DNA of 27,924 nucleotides. It comes from Cristatella mucedo (lineage: Eukaryota > Bryozoa > Phylactolaemata > Cristatellidae). A program made the translations under genes and the position numbers. Where the stretch lies: positions 1-27,924 of the forward strand of contig WPIO01000546.1 of the NCBI GenBank assembly GCA_009760855.2. The letters are read 5' to 3'. How positions within the stretch are numbered: position 1 is the first letter of the stretch; every line of letters starts with the position of its first letter. Of this stretch, positions 27,897 to 27,924 are shown piece after piece. The notes beneath the pieces were generated by a model. It was not told the origin of the DNA and searched no databases. It was given only the letters and a program-made list of their open reading frames with translations.

Positions 27897-27924
27897 GCCA
27901 TACTTTGGAAATCTAAGCTTTTGT

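Noticed and set aside
1-27924. CRISPR arrays, bacterial operons or phage genes
   Set aside because: No regularly spaced short repeats, ribosome binding sites or prokaryotic gene clusters. All recognised features are eukaryotic.

Overview
This window looks like a piece of an animal (most likely invertebrate) nuclear genome. It is gene-poor and repeat-rich. The evidence for this is a Ty3/gypsy-type LTR retrotransposon, at least seven decayed CR1/jockey-type LINE fragments on both strands, two short hAT-like non-autonomous DNA elements, and a pair of exon-like open frames bounded by AG and GTAAGT splice sites. There are no bacterial operons, ribosome binding sites or CRISPR arrays. The species cannot be named from the sequence.

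Layout. 1-4684: a nearly full-length LTR retrotransposon ('element 1'), with LTRs 38-442 and 4197-4679 and a 5-bp target duplication GGAAA on both sides. Between the LTRs lie gag, protease, RT, RNase H and integrase, all broken by stops and frameshifts. 4685-9120: no convincing gene. It holds a diverged repeat present at least twice (about 4972-5290 and 5985-6290), a GC-rich stretch, a possible tRNA-derived SINE head, a perfect 15-bp-arm hairpin and an 84-bp tandem duplication. 9140-9324: a hAT-like MITE. 9490-11150: a minus-strand CR1 LINE. 11251-13166: 'element 2', a relative of element 1 whose two 309-bp LTRs face each other in inverted orientation, flanked by a 5-bp direct repeat GCAGC. 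Its interior keeps gag, zinc knuckle, protease and the integrase zinc finger only. 13330-22090: a LINE graveyard (one minus-strand and four plus-strand CR1-type pieces), interrupted by a second hAT-like MITE at 19861-20048 and by exon copy 1 of a host-type gene at 18395-19213. 24022-24831: exon copy 2 of the same gene, open throughout. 25440-25810: another minus-strand LINE end. 26358-27900: two weak exon candidates and small tandem duplications.

The most interesting items are these. First, element 2 is an inverted-LTR retroelement that appears to have been inserted as one unit, with a related unoccupied copy of its target repeat nearby. Second, a paralogous exon pair has an N-terminus resembling the ParB-like/sulfiredoxin-like domain (IDPxTIxFS ... 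DNRRLFWA), followed by about 190 residues I do not recognise. Both splice boundaries are conserved. One copy is open and the other carries a stop codon and a hairpin-shaped insertion.

All identities and difference counts were made by eye. No search, alignment program or expression data was available.
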